Shown piece by piece: positions 1 to 9,615 of a DNA stretch of 64,000 nucleotides. Source of the stretch: Spirochaetia bacterium (lineage in GTDB: Bacteria; Spirochaetota; Spirochaetia; Treponematales; Breznakiellaceae); the NCBI GenBank assembly GCA_025997595.1, contig BNUU01000004.1, forward strand, positions 1-64,000, read 5' to 3'. The translations under genes and the position numbers were made by a program. A model generated the notes under the pieces. That model made no database searches and was not told the origin of the DNA. It saw nothing but the letters and a program-made list of their open reading frames with translations. How positions within the stretch are numbered: position 1 is the stretch's first letter; each line of letters starts with the position of its first letter.

Positions 1-129
1 GCCCGAAAAGTTCGGGGTCTTATGATCGGTAGAGTCCTCTGCGGTTTTGCAGGTGCCACCGCCGATGCCTTTACCCTTTTTGATCGCTTTGAGGAAAAGG
101 TCAAGGAATATTCCGGGGACCTGCTCCGG
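1..129 (+). pseudogene. hslV fragment in inverted orientation
   Basis: Frame 1 from the first base reads 43 residues that match the middle of the intact HslV encoded on the other strand at 667-1224: 39 of 43 residues are the same, including [13 protein letters not shown] and FDRFEEK. At DNA level roughly 118 of 129 positions agree by eye, so it is a diverged copy and not an identical duplicate. Similarity stops at about base 129-131, where hslU sequence in the opposite orientation begins; GGGCC is shared at the joint. It has no start codon inside the window and runs to a TGA at 151-153. It could be a real inverted duplication, or a chimeric join of sequence from a related strain at a contig end. 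Confidence 0.8.
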
Positions 130-667
130 GCCCGCCGGGATTGTCGGGGTTGATGGAAAAGGCGCCCATGGGACGCACCACCGGCGCCGCCTTCGGCTTT
201 GCTTCTTTTGCCTTCGCGCCTGATCCGGGGAGAAGCAGATCGATGAGGGCCTCCTCGGCCCGCTTTTCCGCTTCCACGGTGACCGATTCCTGCATCTCCT
301 GTTTTACCATCTGGATACCGGCGGCCATGAGGTCCCGGATCATGGATTCCACATCCCGACCCACATAGCCCACCTCGGTGTACTTGGTGGCCTCAACTTT
401 GATGAAGGGTGACCCCGCAAGCCTGGCGAGCCGCCGGGCGATCTCGGTTTTACCCACACCGGTGGGCCCAATCATCAGAATATTCTTTGGGGCGATATCA
501 TCCCGCAGTTCCGGTTCCAGCTTGAGCCGCCGGATGCGGTTACGCAGCGCTACCGCCACGGCCCGCTTGGCCTTCTTCTGCCCCACGATGTACTTGTCCA
601 GTTCCGCCACGATCTCCCGGGGGGTAAGCCGGTCCAGATTTCTTTCGTTTGCCTTTTGGTCAGCCAT
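101..667 (-). CDS. hslU: HslU (ClpY) ATPase subunit, C-terminally truncated
   Basis: This is the N-terminal part of the AAA+ unfoldase that feeds the HslV peptidase. [17 protein letters not shown] opens the protein and a Walker [10 protein letters not shown] lies near residue 70; sensor and Walker B regions are missing. Only 188 residues are present against about 440-480 in the family. The authentic sequence ends near SINPDNPGG, inside the start of the I domain. The last eight residues are read from the antisense of the hslV fragment. The ATG overlaps the hslV stop by one base (TAATG), so the pair is translationally coupled. As drawn the protein cannot be functional; an assembly or chimera artefact is at least as likely as real disruption. 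Confidence 0.85.
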   Translation of the reverse strand: MADQKANERNLDRLTPREIVAELDKYIVGQKKAKRAVAVALRNRIRRLKLEPELRDDIAPKNILMIGPTGVGKTEIARRLARLAGSPFIKVEATKYTEVGYVGRDVESMIRDLMAAGIQMVKQEMQESVTVEAEKRAEEALIDLLLPGSGAKAKEAKPKAAPVVRPMGAFSINPDNPGGPGAGPRNIP

Positions 668-1224
668 TATTTCAATTCCTCCAGGGTGATCTGTGCATTG
701 GTATAGATGCAGATGGTTCCCGCAATTTTAAGGCTCTTTTCGGCGATCTCCGCGGCGGAAAAACTGCTGCCCTCAAGATAGGCCAAGGCCGCCGCGTAGG
801 CGTAATTCCCACCGGAGCCGATTGCCAGCGCGTCCTCCGCCGGCTCGATCACATCCCCGGTGCCGGAAATGAGCAGGGTCTTGGAAAGGTGCGCCACCAG
901 GAGCAGGGCCTCAAGTTTCCGTAAGGCGCGGTCGGTGCGCCATTCTTTTGCCAGTTCAACAGCAGCCCGGAGCAGGTCCCCGGAATATTCCTTGAGCTTT
1001 TCCTCAAAGCGATCAAAGAGGGTAAAGGCATCGGCGGTGGCCCCGGCAAAACCGCAGAGGACTTTACCGTCCATAAGCCGCCGGACTTTGCGGGCGTTGT
1101 TCTTCATCACCGTCTCGCCCATGGTCACCTGTCCGTCACCGGCCATGGCGACCTTGCCGTCCCGGCGTACCGCCAGCACAGTGGTACTGCGAATTCTGTT
1201 TTTCTCTTTATCCATTTGATTCAT
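667..1224 (-). CDS. hslV: HslV (ClpQ) ATP-dependent protease peptidase subunit
   Basis: Threonine peptidase that forms the double-hexamer core of the cytoplasmic HslUV protease. The active-site Thr-Thr pair (STTVLAVRR) begins at about residue 14, so the product carries a 13-residue leader that must be removed to expose the nucleophile. [20 protein letters not shown] and a C-terminal [14 protein letters not shown] segment are typical. At 185 residues it is full length. ATG overlaps the stop of the upstream xer gene (ATGA); a second ATG at 1215 is possible and would shorten the leader by three residues. Order xer-hslV-hslU matches the codV-clpQ-clpY arrangement of Bacillus. Confidence 0.93.
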   Translation of the reverse strand: MNQMDKEKNRIRSTTVLAVRRDGKVAMAGDGQVTMGETVMKNNARKVRRLMDGKVLCGFAGATADAFTLFDRFEEKLKEYSGDLLRAAVELAKEWRTDRALRKLEALLLVAHLSKTLLISGTGDVIEPAEDALAIGSGGNYAYAAALAYLEGSSFSAAEIAEKSLKIAGTICIYTNAQITLEELK

Positions 1225-2153
1225 ACTCCTACCCTTCCCCCATGGGGATGCGCCTTGGCGTAAACTTTCTTTAACCGTTCAATATCTACGTGGGTGTAAC
1301 GCTGGGTGGTGGAAAGACTGGCGTGTCCCAGCAGCTCCTGTACCACCCGGACATCGCAGCCGGAATTCACGAGGTGTGTAGCAAAACTGTGACGCAGGCT
1401 GTGGGGATGGATGTTCTTTCCCAGCCCGGATCGTTCCGCGTATTTGGCAATGATCCACCGCACGCCGGGTACCGATATGGGTCCCCCCTTGCGGTTGATA
1501 AACAGTTTTTCCGTGGGGTGTTCACCCTTAATTTTCAGTTTCCGTTCACCAAGATAAATTGCCAGGGCTTCGCGGGCCTCATCGGAAAAAAACACGTACC
1601 GTTCCTTGTCGCCCTTTCCAAGCACCCGGGCCCCGCCGATATCAGGATCGATTTTATCAAGACTTAAAGAGACCAGCTCTGAAATACGGAGCCCGGCGGA
1701 GTACATGGTGAGGATCAATGCCTTGTCCCGCTCAGGCCACAGTATTCCTGCGGAATCGGGGAGGCAGGCGAAGCTTGCCATTTCCTTTTCCCAGAGAAAG
1801 CTGGGCAATGTCTTGGGGCTCTTGAGGTTCCGCAAAGCGTCGCAGGGATTGTCGGAACGGCGGTTAAAACGGATAAGCCAGCGGTAATAACCACGGATGG
1901 AAGAGAGGGCCCGGTTCACGCTTACCGCGGCGGTCCCCTCGGCGCTGAGGTCTGCGATAAAGCCCCGCACCTCGTGCTGGTTTGCCACCTCCGCCGTAAT
2001 CCCGTAATTGCCGCAATAATTGGCAAAATGGGAAAGGTCCTTTCCGTAGGCTTCAATGGTCCGGCCGGACATTCCCCGCACGGCGGAAAGATAGGAAAGG
2101 TATTCCTGAATGGAAAGAGGCATTTCGTTGTTAATAACGCTGTCTTTCGTCAT
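1221..2153 (-). CDS. xerC: Tyrosine recombinase XerC/CodV-like
   Basis: Site-specific tyrosine recombinase of 310 residues, expected to resolve chromosome dimers at dif. The SAM-like N-terminal core-binding domain covers roughly residues 12-100. Catalytic residues are visible: Arg in SAGLRISEL, Lys in GKGDKER, His-x-x-Arg in [10 protein letters not shown], His in LLGHASL and the nucleophile Tyr in TTQRYTHVD. The start abuts the topA stop and the end overlaps hslV. Its place between topA and hslV is that of codV, hence XerC. A second Xer protein is encoded 5 kb upstream in the same gene string, and which of the two is the XerD partner is inferred from neighbourhood only. Confidence 0.9.
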   Translation of the reverse strand: MTKDSVINNEMPLSIQEYLSYLSAVRGMSGRTIEAYGKDLSHFANYCGNYGITAEVANQHEVRGFIADLSAEGTAAVSVNRALSSIRGYYRWLIRFNRRSDNPCDALRNLKSPKTLPSFLWEKEMASFACLPDSAGILWPERDKALILTMYSAGLRISELVSLSLDKIDPDIGGARVLGKGDKERYVFFSDEAREALAIYLGERKLKIKGEHPTEKLFINRKGGPISVPGVRWIIAKYAERSGLGKNIHPHSLRHSFATHLVNSGCDVRVVQELLGHASLSTTQRYTHVDIERLKKVYAKAHPHGGRVGV

Positions 2154-4454
2154 TTATTCCGCGTCATCCTTTTCTTCCGCCGCCACTGCCGCGAGATCAA
2201 CCTCATCATCACTGTGGAGATAATCGCATTCGGGGTTAATACAGGCCTTGTGGGCGCCGTTTTTCTTGTCGTGTTTTTCAACCATGAACTGGCCGCACTT
2301 GGGGCAGCTTTGGTTTATCGGTTTAAAGTGGCTGATAAAATCGCAGTCCGGGTAATTGGTGCAGCCGTAAAATTCCTTACCCCGGCCGCGAGTCTTCCGG
2401 GCAACGATGTCGCCCCCGCATTTGGGGCATTTCGCAAGGGGTATGGATTTGGTGTTCCGGCATTCGGGGAAGCCTGAACAGGCAAGAAAATAGCCGAAAC
2501 GGCCCAGCTTCTTTACCATGGGCTTGCCGCATTTTTCGCATACATGATCGGTGGGCTCATCCAATGAGCCCTTAAATGATTCCAGGGTTTTTCCCACCTC
2601 ATCAACCTGTGTCTTGAAGGGATGCCAGAATTTCCGGATCATGTCGGGCCACTTGACGGCGCTTTCTTCAACCTCATCGAGCTGGTTTTCCATGGATGCG
2701 GTAAAGGCGGCATCCACTACGTGGGGGAAATATTCCACCAGCATGTCGCAGATCATCCGGCCCAGAATGGTGGGCACCAGCTGTTTATTGGACAGGGTAA
2801 CATAGTACCGGTCCAGAAGGGTCGAAATGATCGGCGCATAGGTTGACGGGCGGCCGATGCCCTTTTCTTCCAGGATCTTAATGATCGAACCGTTGTTGTA
2901 CCGGGGCGGCCCCTGGGTAAAATGCTGCTCGGGATAAAATTTATCAACCTTAACCTTGTCACCGGTTTTAAGCGCCGGGTATGCGTTGCCTTTTTCCTCA
3001 CGGGAAGCCAACAGTTTTATTACTTTGTAAAAACCTTTCTCGATAAGCTTGGTCCCGGAAATGCGGAAGATCCCCTCTCCCGCGCTGATGTCGGCGCTCA
3101 CGGTACGGGTCTTTGCGTTGGTCATCTGGCTCGACACAAAACGCTCCCAGATAATCGTGTAAAGCCGCAGCTGATCCCGTGTGAGGTGATCCTTTACTTC
3201 ATCGGGGGTGTAGCTCACATAGGTTGGGCGGATTGCCTCGTGTGCGTCCTGGGCCTTTTTCCCCACCGCATATTCCACAGCTTTTTCAGGAAGTTCTGCG
3301 GGGAAATTTTTACCCAGCCACTCCCGGACCTCATCCAAAGCGGTCTGTGAAATACGCACAGAATCGGTACGCATGTAGGTGATAAGCCCAATCCGGGAAC
3401 TGCCGATGTTCACCCCTTCGTAGAGCTGCTGCGCAACCTGCATGGTTTTCCGGCTGGTAAAGCCCAGCCGGTTCGCCGCGGTCTGCTGCATCTGGGATGT
3501 GGTAAAGGGCGGCCGGGGCCGCACGGTTTTATCGGTTTCCCGGATATCGGAAACAAAACAATCGGCGTTAGTGATTCTGTCAATGATCGCCTTTACTTCT
3601 TCTTCGCTTTTAAGATCGGGCTTGCTGCCCTTCCATGACACGAGCTGCGCGGTAAATGACGATTTGCCGACTTTGAAATCCGCTTCCAGTGTCCAGTACT
3701 CTTCGGGGATAAAGGATTCGACTTCCTTTTCCCGATCGCAAATGAGCCGCAGCGCCACGGACTGCACCCGCCCGGCGGAAAGTCCGTTCTTCACTTTTTT
3801 CCAGAGTAATGGCGAAAGGTTGTAACCCACCAGGCGATCCAAAACCCGGCGGGCCTTCTGGGCGTTTACTTTTGACTCGTCGATGATACCGGGATTCGCC
3901 ACCGCCGCCCTGATTGCCGTGGGGGTAATTTCATTAAAACTGATCCGCTGGATGGACACCGTTTCATTCTTTGCCGCGATGGCGTTCCGTAAATGCCAGG
4001 CGATTGCCTCACCCTCACGGTCATTATCACTTGCCAGTAATACGGTGTCCGCCTTTTTTGCGTCCCCCTGGAGTTCCTTCAAAAGCTTCGCCCGTCCCCG
4101 GACGGTGATGTATTCGGGGGTAAAGTCATGGTCAACATCAATGGCAAGCCGGGACTTGGGGAGATCGATAAGATGTCCCATGGAGGCCTTAACGGTATAG
4201 GAAGGCCCCAGATACTTTTCGATGGTCTCTGCCTTGTGAGGCGATTCCACAATCACAAGGATCCTGCGATCCTTGGCGGCTTTTTTAGCCGTGGATTTCT
4301 TCGCCTGAGTTTTCCTGGAAGCGGCTTTTTTGGGAGCCGCCTTTTTGGCCGTGGATTTCTTCGCCTGAGTTTTTTGGACAGCGGCCTTTTGGGGAACTGC
4401 CTTCTTTGCACCGGCTTCTGCGGTTGCTATTTTCTTTTCTGCTTTTACGGCCAT
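2154..4454 (-). CDS. topA: DNA topoisomerase I with Lys/Ala-rich N-terminal tail
   Basis: Type IA topoisomerase that relaxes negative supercoils. TOPRIM starts near residue 64 (ILVIVESPHKAETI), with the acidic DNDREGEAIAWHL motif, and the active-site Tyr lies in IGLITYMRTDS. Three Cys4 zinc-ribbon repeats close the protein (CEKCGK, CPKCGG and CPKCGQ openings). The total is 766 residues. The odd part is the first 60 residues, a histone-H1-like run rich in Lys, Ala, Gln and Thr with an internal repeat (TQAKKSTAKKAA twice). Such basic tails on topoisomerase I are better known at the C-terminus. The start overlaps dprA by 10 bases. A later start would remove the tail, but no start codon with a good ribosome site is evident just before TOPRIM. 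Confidence 0.95.
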   Translation of the reverse strand: MAVKAEKKIATAEAGAKKAVPQKAAVQKTQAKKSTAKKAAPKKAASRKTQAKKSTAKKAAKDRRILVIVESPHKAETIEKYLGPSYTVKASMGHLIDLPKSRLAIDVDHDFTPEYITVRGRAKLLKELQGDAKKADTVLLASDNDREGEAIAWHLRNAIAAKNETVSIQRISFNEITPTAIRAAVANPGIIDESKVNAQKARRVLDRLVGYNLSPLLWKKVKNGLSAGRVQSVALRLICDREKEVESFIPEEYWTLEADFKVGKSSFTAQLVSWKGSKPDLKSEEEVKAIIDRITNADCFVSDIRETDKTVRPRPPFTTSQMQQTAANRLGFTSRKTMQVAQQLYEGVNIGSSRIGLITYMRTDSVRISQTALDEVREWLGKNFPAELPEKAVEYAVGKKAQDAHEAIRPTYVSYTPDEVKDHLTRDQLRLYTIIWERFVSSQMTNAKTRTVSADISAGEGIFRISGTKLIEKGFYKVIKLLASREEKGNAYPALKTGDKVKVDKFYPEQHFTQGPPRYNNGSIIKILEEKGIGRPSTYAPIISTLLDRYYVTLSNKQLVPTILGRMICDMLVEYFPHVVDAAFTASMENQLDEVEESAVKWPDMIRKFWHPFKTQVDEVGKTLESFKGSLDEPTDHVCEKCGKPMVKKLGRFGYFLACSGFPECRNTKSIPLAKCPKCGGDIVARKTRGRGKEFYGCTNYPDCDFISHFKPINQSCPKCGQFMVEKHDKKNGAHKACINPECDYLHSDDEVDLAAVAAEEKDDAE

Positions 4455-5404
4455 AGGTTTTTTTCCTTATTGTCGCTTACCAAATTTTCTTTCAGTTTCC
4501 ATTCATCAAGGATATCAGAAGCGGAATAAATAATCCGCGCCCCATCCGCCGCAAGTTTTTGCGTTCCCTCTCCAAAGGCCGATAAGCCTCCGTAGGGCAG
4601 CCCGGCAAACCTGGTTCCCGCGGCGGTCCCCGATGAAGCGACCCAGAGATCCCGGCCCTGCTCCAAAGCAAACTGCGCGGTGATCAACGCTCCCGACTTT
4701 GCAGGAGCTTCGACGATCAAAACGCCCCGGGCCAGTGCGGAAATGATCCGGTTCCTGGCGGGAAAATGCCATTTCATGGGGGAAGTTCCCGGGGGATACT
4801 CCGATAAGATCACCCCGCCGTTTTCCAGTATCCGCCGGGCCAAACTGCGGTTTGAAACGGGGTATATTGCATCAACCCCGGAACCCAGAACCGCTATGGT
4901 CGGCGCGCCGCCTTCAAGGCTGCCCCGGTGGGCCATGGCGTCGATTCCCAGGGCAAGCCCGGAAACCACCGGGATATTATTAGCCCCAAGGGAGCGGCTG
5001 ATGTCAAATGCCTGGGCTGCCGCCGCAGGTGTCGGATGCCGGGTCCCCACCACTGCCGCCAAGGTCTGTTCCGGATTCGGTAAATTCCCCCGGTAAAACA
5101 ATACCGCCGGGGGATCGTATATTTCCCGGATCTGCGGCGGATAATCAGGAGAAACAATGGACACCCAGCGTATGCCCCGCATCTCTGCCGCGCGGGCGTC
5201 CTTTTCCGCCTGGACGCGGATCGCATCCATGGTCCAGTTCCGCTGTTTCATGGGGCGATCAAGAATTATTTCAATATCATGTTTGGTAAGTCCGGTTATT
5301 TCTTCTTCCGAATTAAATTTCCGGCAGAGGATTCCCCGTTCAAGAATGGTGAGGCCGGGGATTCGTGTAATAATCAGATCCAGTAATCCGCGGTCTTTAT
5401 CCAT
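4445..5404 (-). CDS. dprA: DNA-processing protein DprA/Smf
   Basis: Rossmann-fold protein that loads RecA on incoming single-stranded DNA in transformable bacteria, and is widely kept in non-competent ones. Typical motifs are VVGTRHPTPAA, VSGLALGIDAMAHRGSL, AVLGSGVDAIYP, the FPARNRIISALA block and SGALITAQFALEQGR. An N-terminal helix-hairpin-like region covers about residues 1-60. Length 319 is normal without the optional C-terminal winged helix. It overlaps topA and the upstream TPR gene, so it belongs to the same transcript. The dprA-topA-xer-hslV order is conserved in firmicutes and in treponemes. Competence has not been shown by anything in this window. Confidence 0.93.
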   Translation of the reverse strand: MDKDRGLLDLIITRIPGLTILERGILCRKFNSEEEITGLTKHDIEIILDRPMKQRNWTMDAIRVQAEKDARAAEMRGIRWVSIVSPDYPPQIREIYDPPAVLFYRGNLPNPEQTLAAVVGTRHPTPAAAAQAFDISRSLGANNIPVVSGLALGIDAMAHRGSLEGGAPTIAVLGSGVDAIYPVSNRSLARRILENGGVILSEYPPGTSPMKWHFPARNRIISALARGVLIVEAPAKSGALITAQFALEQGRDLWVASSGTAAGTRFAGLPYGGLSAFGEGTQKLAADGARIIYSASDILDEWKLKENLVSDNKEKNLWP

Positions 5405-6170
5405 TCATGTTTCCTAAAATATATTCCCGGTTAGCCTGGGCTTCCGCTTTGATGTTTGCGTCCTTTGTGGTGACAATAATACGGTCATAGAGATCAATAG
5501 CTTTCCTGTAATCCGCCGTCAGGTAATAGGAGCGGGCAAGGGCGCTCATGCCGTCCACGCTACGGGGCAGAAGTTCAAGATAACGCTCAAGCTGAGGCAC
5601 GGCCTCGGCGCTGCGATCCAGTTCCATCATATAGAGAAGCCCCAGTTCGTAGCGGGGTTTTGCATAGGCGGAATCCAGTTCGATGGAACGTTTGAAGGCC
5701 TGTTCCGCCATGGTAAAATACCGGTCCCGATCATTTTGCTGCGCCCCCGGTTTCGGCGCGGGATCAAGGGAAGCCTTCGCCGCCATTACCGCCGATACGC
5801 CGGTAAGGTAAAAAACGGTGGCGTCTTCCGTATTGTACAGAAGGGCCTGTTCCAGGGCATCCAGCGCTTCCTTATGCATGCTCTTGTCCGCAAGGCGGAT
5901 GGAGAGAATTTTCCAGTAAGTTCCGGTCTTGACTGCGGCCTGTGTATACCGGTCTATGGCATCTTCATAGGCGGCAATGGCTTCGCGGAGTCCCTCAATG
6001 GTATCCGGGATGCCGCTCCGGGGGGAACTCAGTTCCGCTATCCGTTTCGCAAGGAGGCGATCCTTATCCCGCTGTTGATACCGGTAGAGCGCGGTAATTC
6101 CAGCGCCAATAAGGGCTGCAACGATAATAATCAAAATAAGGTTCTTTGCATTTTCCAGTTTTTTACTCAT
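5397..6170 (-). CDS. Membrane-anchored TPR protein
   Basis: 257 residues with one N-terminal membrane segment at about residues 10-28 (LILIIIVAALIGAGITAL) and no lipobox or cleavage site. The rest is expected to be periplasmic and consists of helical repeats of TPR type; clear units include the ALDALEQALLYN, AFKRSIELDSAYAKPRYELGLLY and AVPQLERYLELLP regions. It overlaps dprA downstream and xer upstream by eight bases each. TPR proteins near division genes often act as scaffolds in envelope assembly, but nothing in the sequence names a partner. The specific role is unknown. Confidence 0.8.
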   Translation of the reverse strand: MSKKLENAKNLILIIIVAALIGAGITALYRYQQRDKDRLLAKRIAELSSPRSGIPDTIEGLREAIAAYEDAIDRYTQAAVKTGTYWKILSIRLADKSMHKEALDALEQALLYNTEDATVFYLTGVSAVMAAKASLDPAPKPGAQQNDRDRYFTMAEQAFKRSIELDSAYAKPRYELGLLYMMELDRSAEAVPQLERYLELLPRSVDGMSALARSYYLTADYRKAIDLYDRIIVTTKDANIKAEAQANREYILGNMNG

Positions 6171-7071
6171 GGCTTACATAGCCTCCCAGCTTTGGCATAA
6201 ACTTGCGGTGATTTTCCCGGAGCATGGACACATCCACATGGGTATAGATTTGGGTGGTAACCAAATCGGCATGCCCCAAAAGTTCCTGCACGGAGCGGAG
6301 GTCCGCGCCCCCGGCCAGCATCTCCGTAGCAAAACTGTGCCGCAGGGTATGCAGATGGGAACCGGTCCCCGCCATGGCGGTAAACCGGGTATAGTTTTTC
6401 CAGATCCCCTTCCGGGTAAGCCGCTTCCCCGATTTGCCGATAAACAGGGCCGGGCTGTGCCGGTGTCCGGCAATCAGGGGCCGGGATTCCGCAAGGTAAC
6501 GTTTAAGCCAGAGCGCGGCCTCGGGACCAAAAACGATCAGCCGCTCCTTGTTCCCCTTTCCCTTCACCCGTGCGATCCCTTCGGAAAAATCAACATCACG
6601 TACATTAATACCCACCGCTTCCGAGACCCGGAGGCCCGCAGAATAGATAAGCTCATAGATCGCCCGGTTCCGTAATCCTAAAGGAGTATTCGTATTAATT
6701 GCAGAAAGAATCTCTTCCACTTTTTCACGGGGCAGCACCTCGGGGAGGTGCATTCCCCTGCGGGGTATTTCCAGAATCGCCGCGGGATTATCCTGGCGGA
6801 TATTTTCATCCATGGTGAATCTGAAAAAGGAGCGCAGCGCAGAAATGGCCTTTGCGGCGGATCGTGAATCAATACCGTCTTCACTCCGTCTGCATTCAAG
6901 ATACCGCGACACTCCCTCCGCATCAACCGCCGCGACCTCAAGGCACTCCCCGGCAAGCCATTCCAAAAACCTGCGGATCTCAAGTCCGTAGGTTTCCGCG
7001 GTAAGCGGGGAGCGGCGTTCCAGGGCGATGAGCCTTGAATAGTACTGATCGGGAAGGGATGAGTTTTTCAC
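6163..7071 (-). CDS. xerD: Tyrosine recombinase XerD-like
   Basis: Second Xer-family recombinase of the window, 302 residues. An N-terminal core-binding domain covers about 10-95. Catalytic residues are Arg in SAGLRVSEAVG, Lys in GKGNKERLI, HTLRHSFATEML, LLGHADL and Tyr in TTQIYTHVDVS. It is clearly a paralogue of the protein at 1221-2153. It lies five bases downstream of ftsZ, so its expression would be tied to division genes, which suits a dif recombinase that acts at the septum. Calling this one XerD is inference: treponemes need a XerC/XerD pair, and the other copy occupies the codV position. Confidence 0.85.
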   Translation of the reverse strand: MKNSSLPDQYYSRLIALERRSPLTAETYGLEIRRFLEWLAGECLEVAAVDAEGVSRYLECRRSEDGIDSRSAAKAISALRSFFRFTMDENIRQDNPAAILEIPRRGMHLPEVLPREKVEEILSAINTNTPLGLRNRAIYELIYSAGLRVSEAVGINVRDVDFSEGIARVKGKGNKERLIVFGPEAALWLKRYLAESRPLIAGHRHSPALFIGKSGKRLTRKGIWKNYTRFTAMAGTGSHLHTLRHSFATEMLAGGADLRSVQELLGHADLVTTQIYTHVDVSMLRENHRKFMPKLGGYVSHE

Positions 7072-7076
7072 GGCCC

Positions 7077-8276
7077 TTACATTTCTTTCCCGTCACCAAC
7101 GGCCCTGCCGTGGTTCCGTATGAGGGTGGGAACAGAAAGATCCTCTTCCTGATAATTATTCCGCTGGGAAAGATAATCCGTAGTACGCTTTGAGGTCCGG
7201 TCGTGGATATTCTGCCATTCGGCAAAATTGATAAAATCATCTTCCCTGGCCTTTGTCTCAGGGACGGGCCCTTTAAGGACAGATCCCGCTTTTTCAGTCC
7301 GGGCCTCTTCGGTTGGAAATCCCGTAGCGATCACCGTCACCCGGAGATCTTCCCCAAGGTTTGAATCCAGGCTGGCGCCGGAAATAATAACCACATCGGG
7401 ATCAGCTTTTGCGGTGATGATCTTTACCACCTCGTCAAGTTCCACCAGGGAGAAATCCTCACCCCCGGACACATGCACCAGTATCCGGGTGGCCCCTTCA
7501 ATGGTGGTATCCTCAAGGAGGGGATTGTCGATGGCGTTGTTGGCGGCATCGGCGGCACGGTTTTCCCCGGAGCCAAAACCTATCCCCATGAGGGCATCCC
7601 CCTGCCCCTTGATGGTGGACTCCACATCGGCAAAGTCGATATTGATAAGTCCCGTTTCGGTGATGAGGTCCGAAATACCCTGCACCCCCTGACGGAGCAC
7701 ATCGTCGGCCTTAAGGAATGCCTGGGTAAGGGGCGTCCGCCGTTCCACCACGGTGAAGAGCAGCTGGTTCGGAATAATGATGAGGGTATCCACGGACTCC
7801 CGCATCTTTCTGATCCCCTCCTGGGCAAGGCGCATCTTATAGGGACCCTCAAAACCGAAGGGCTTGGTAACCACCCCGACGGTCAGGGCGCCCTCCTCCC
7901 GGGCGACCTTGGCGATCACCGGCGCGGACCCCGTACCGGTGCCGCCCCCCATGCCGGCGGTTACAAAGACCATATCGGCGCCCTTAATGGCATCCGCGAT
8001 AAGCTCCTTATCCTCGTTGGCAGCCTTCTCGCCGATCTCGGGCTTTCCCCCTGCGCCCCTGCCGGCGGTCAGCTTGGACCCGATCTGCAGCTTGGTCGGA
8101 GCCCTGCTCTTTTTCAGGTCCTGCATGTCCGTGTTGACCGCAATGAATTCAACACCCTGTAAACCGCATTCGATCATACGGTTGACCGCATTTGAACCGC
8201 CTCCTCCGGCTCCGACAACCTTGATTATTGCCGGAACAGGCGATTCCATCTCATCTTCATAGATCTCAATATTCAT
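7077..8276 (-). CDS. ftsZ: Cell division protein FtsZ
   Basis: Tubulin-like GTPase that forms the Z ring. The N-terminal [13 protein letters not shown] loop, the tubulin signature [13 protein letters not shown] near residue 105 and the PFGFEG and IIPNQLL blocks are all present. The C-terminal conserved peptide that binds FtsA appears as [10 protein letters not shown], followed by a short tail. I start at the ATG at 8276 because GGGAGGGG lies just upstream; a longer frame to a TTG at 8288 would add four residues encoded by the ribosome site itself. Product is 399 residues. A 61-base gap separates it from ftsA, the longest spacing in this part of the cluster. Confidence 0.97.
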   Translation of the reverse strand: MNIEIYEDEMESPVPAIIKVVGAGGGGSNAVNRMIECGLQGVEFIAVNTDMQDLKKSRAPTKLQIGSKLTAGRGAGGKPEIGEKAANEDKELIADAIKGADMVFVTAGMGGGTGTGSAPVIAKVAREEGALTVGVVTKPFGFEGPYKMRLAQEGIRKMRESVDTLIIIPNQLLFTVVERRTPLTQAFLKADDVLRQGVQGISDLITETGLINIDFADVESTIKGQGDALMGIGFGSGENRAADAANNAIDNPLLEDTTIEGATRILVHVSGGEDFSLVELDEVVKIITAKADPDVVIISGASLDSNLGEDLRVTVIATGFPTEEARTEKAGSVLKGPVPETKAREDDFINFAEWQNIHDRTSKRTTDYLSQRNNYQEEDLSVPTLIRNHGRAVGDGKEM

Positions 8277-8337
8277 ATCCCCTCCCAAATCACTTTCTGT
8301 ATTTGATTAAGCACCCGGCATGCCGAATGCGGACATC

Positions 8338-9615
8338 CTAAAAGAACTCTCCCTTAATCCAATTCCAAAATTTTTTATGAATCCCATCCGGGGCGCTTTC
8401 GCGGGGAGATGGTCCTCCGCTCCGGTCAGGACCGGCTTTTCCCTCACGGTCATTCCCCTCAAGCACCAGCCCCACTGCGGCAGCATAAACAGGACTGCGG
8501 TACTCCTCCACAAGTCCACCGACAGACAGGGGGGTTCCCACCCGCACCGGCATTTTGAATATTTGGTTTGCCAGCTCTGCGGCTCCCAATAACTGGGCGC
8601 CGCCGCCGGTGAGTACAATCCCGCCTCCCAATGGCCGGGAAAGGTTTAGCCGGTCAAGCTCATCCTTTACCATGCCGAAGATCTCCTCCATCCGGGGCTG
8701 GATGATGGTAAGTATCTGGGACCTCGGTATGGGCATGGGCGGCCGGCCGCCGACACCGGGAACAATGACATCATCATCCCCTTCAAGGGGGGAACCTGCG
8801 GCTCCGGTCCCAAGCATGGTCTTCCAACAGCAGCCCGCCTCAATTTTGATCTTCTCGGCATTTTCAAAGGAAATACCCTTAATAATCGATATGTCCCGGG
8901 TAACCTGCTCGCCCCCCGCCGGTATGGTGGTGATTGAATAGGGCGTCCCCTCGGTATAAACCAGGAGCTCCGTAGTCCCCCCGCCAAGGTCCACCAGGAC
9001 CACCCCTAGTTCCTTTTCTTCTTCGGTAAGAACGGATCTTCCCGCCGCCAGGGACTGTAACACCAGATCGTTAACCTCGTATCCCGCGCGGTTAACGCAC
9101 TTGACGAGGTTCTGGGCGCTGGTACCGGAGCAGGTAATGATATGTACCTCCGCCTCAAGGCGCACCCCCATCATGTCCAGGGGATCACGGATACCCTTTT
9201 GGTCATCCACAATATAGCTTTGGGGGATAACTTCCAGGATTTGGCGATCCATGGGGATCACCACTGCCCTGGCCGCTTCCAGCACCCGCGCAATATCACT
9301 GGGCCCGATTTCCCGGCCCTTTCCGGTGACCGCCACCACACCCCGGGAATTGATCCCGTCGATGTGGCTGCCGCCGATTCCGGTCCAGACGGTTTTTACC
9401 TCGGAGCCGCTCATCATCTCCGCCGCGTCAATGGCGGCGGCTACCGAACGGAGGGTGGCTTCAATGTTGACCACCACCCCTTTCCTCATCCCCGTGGAGG
9501 GGCAGAGCCCCACACCGGTTATTTCGAGATTGCCCTTTTCATTGCGCTCGCCTATGACTGCGCAAACCTTGGTCGTGCCTATGTCGAGACCGACAACTAA
9601 TCCATCGTTAGCCAG
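8338..9615 (-). CDS. ftsA: Cell division protein FtsA, probable CUG start
   Basis: Actin-like ATPase that anchors FtsZ filaments to the membrane. The phosphate-1 motif LDIGTTKVCAVIGE begins about nine residues into this frame. The second phosphate motif is VVLVDLGGGTTEL and the adenosine motif is IVLTGGGAQLLG. The protein ends in an amphipathic helix (FWNWIKGEFF), the membrane-targeting sequence of FtsA. No ATG, GTG or TTG occurs upstream of the phosphate-1 motif in frame. An in-frame TAA is followed by AAAGGAGG, six bases, then CTG at 9615, so I infer a CTG start and 425 residues. The next in-frame GTG, at 9513, would delete the nucleotide loop. The start overlaps the ftsQ stop by eight bases. 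Confidence 0.93.
   Translation of the reverse strand: MANDGLVVGLDIGTTKVCAVIGERNEKGNLEITGVGLCPSTGMRKGVVVNIEATLRSVAAAIDAAEMMSGSEVKTVWTGIGGSHIDGINSRGVVAVTGKGREIGPSDIARVLEAARAVVIPMDRQILEVIPQSYIVDDQKGIRDPLDMMGVRLEAEVHIITCSGTSAQNLVKCVNRAGYEVNDLVLQSLAAGRSVLTEEEKELGVVLVDLGGGTTELLVYTEGTPYSITTIPAGGEQVTRDISIIKGISFENAEKIKIEAGCCWKTMLGTGAAGSPLEGDDDVIVPGVGGRPPMPIPRSQILTIIQPRMEEIFGMVKDELDRLNLSRPLGGGIVLTGGGAQLLGAAELANQIFKMPVRVGTPLSVGGLVEEYRSPVYAAAVGLVLEGNDREGKAGPDRSGGPSPRESAPDGIHKKFWNWIKGEFF

Noticed and set aside
8277..8288. TTG start for ftsZ
   Set aside because: The added codons are the ribosome binding site of the ATG at 8276.
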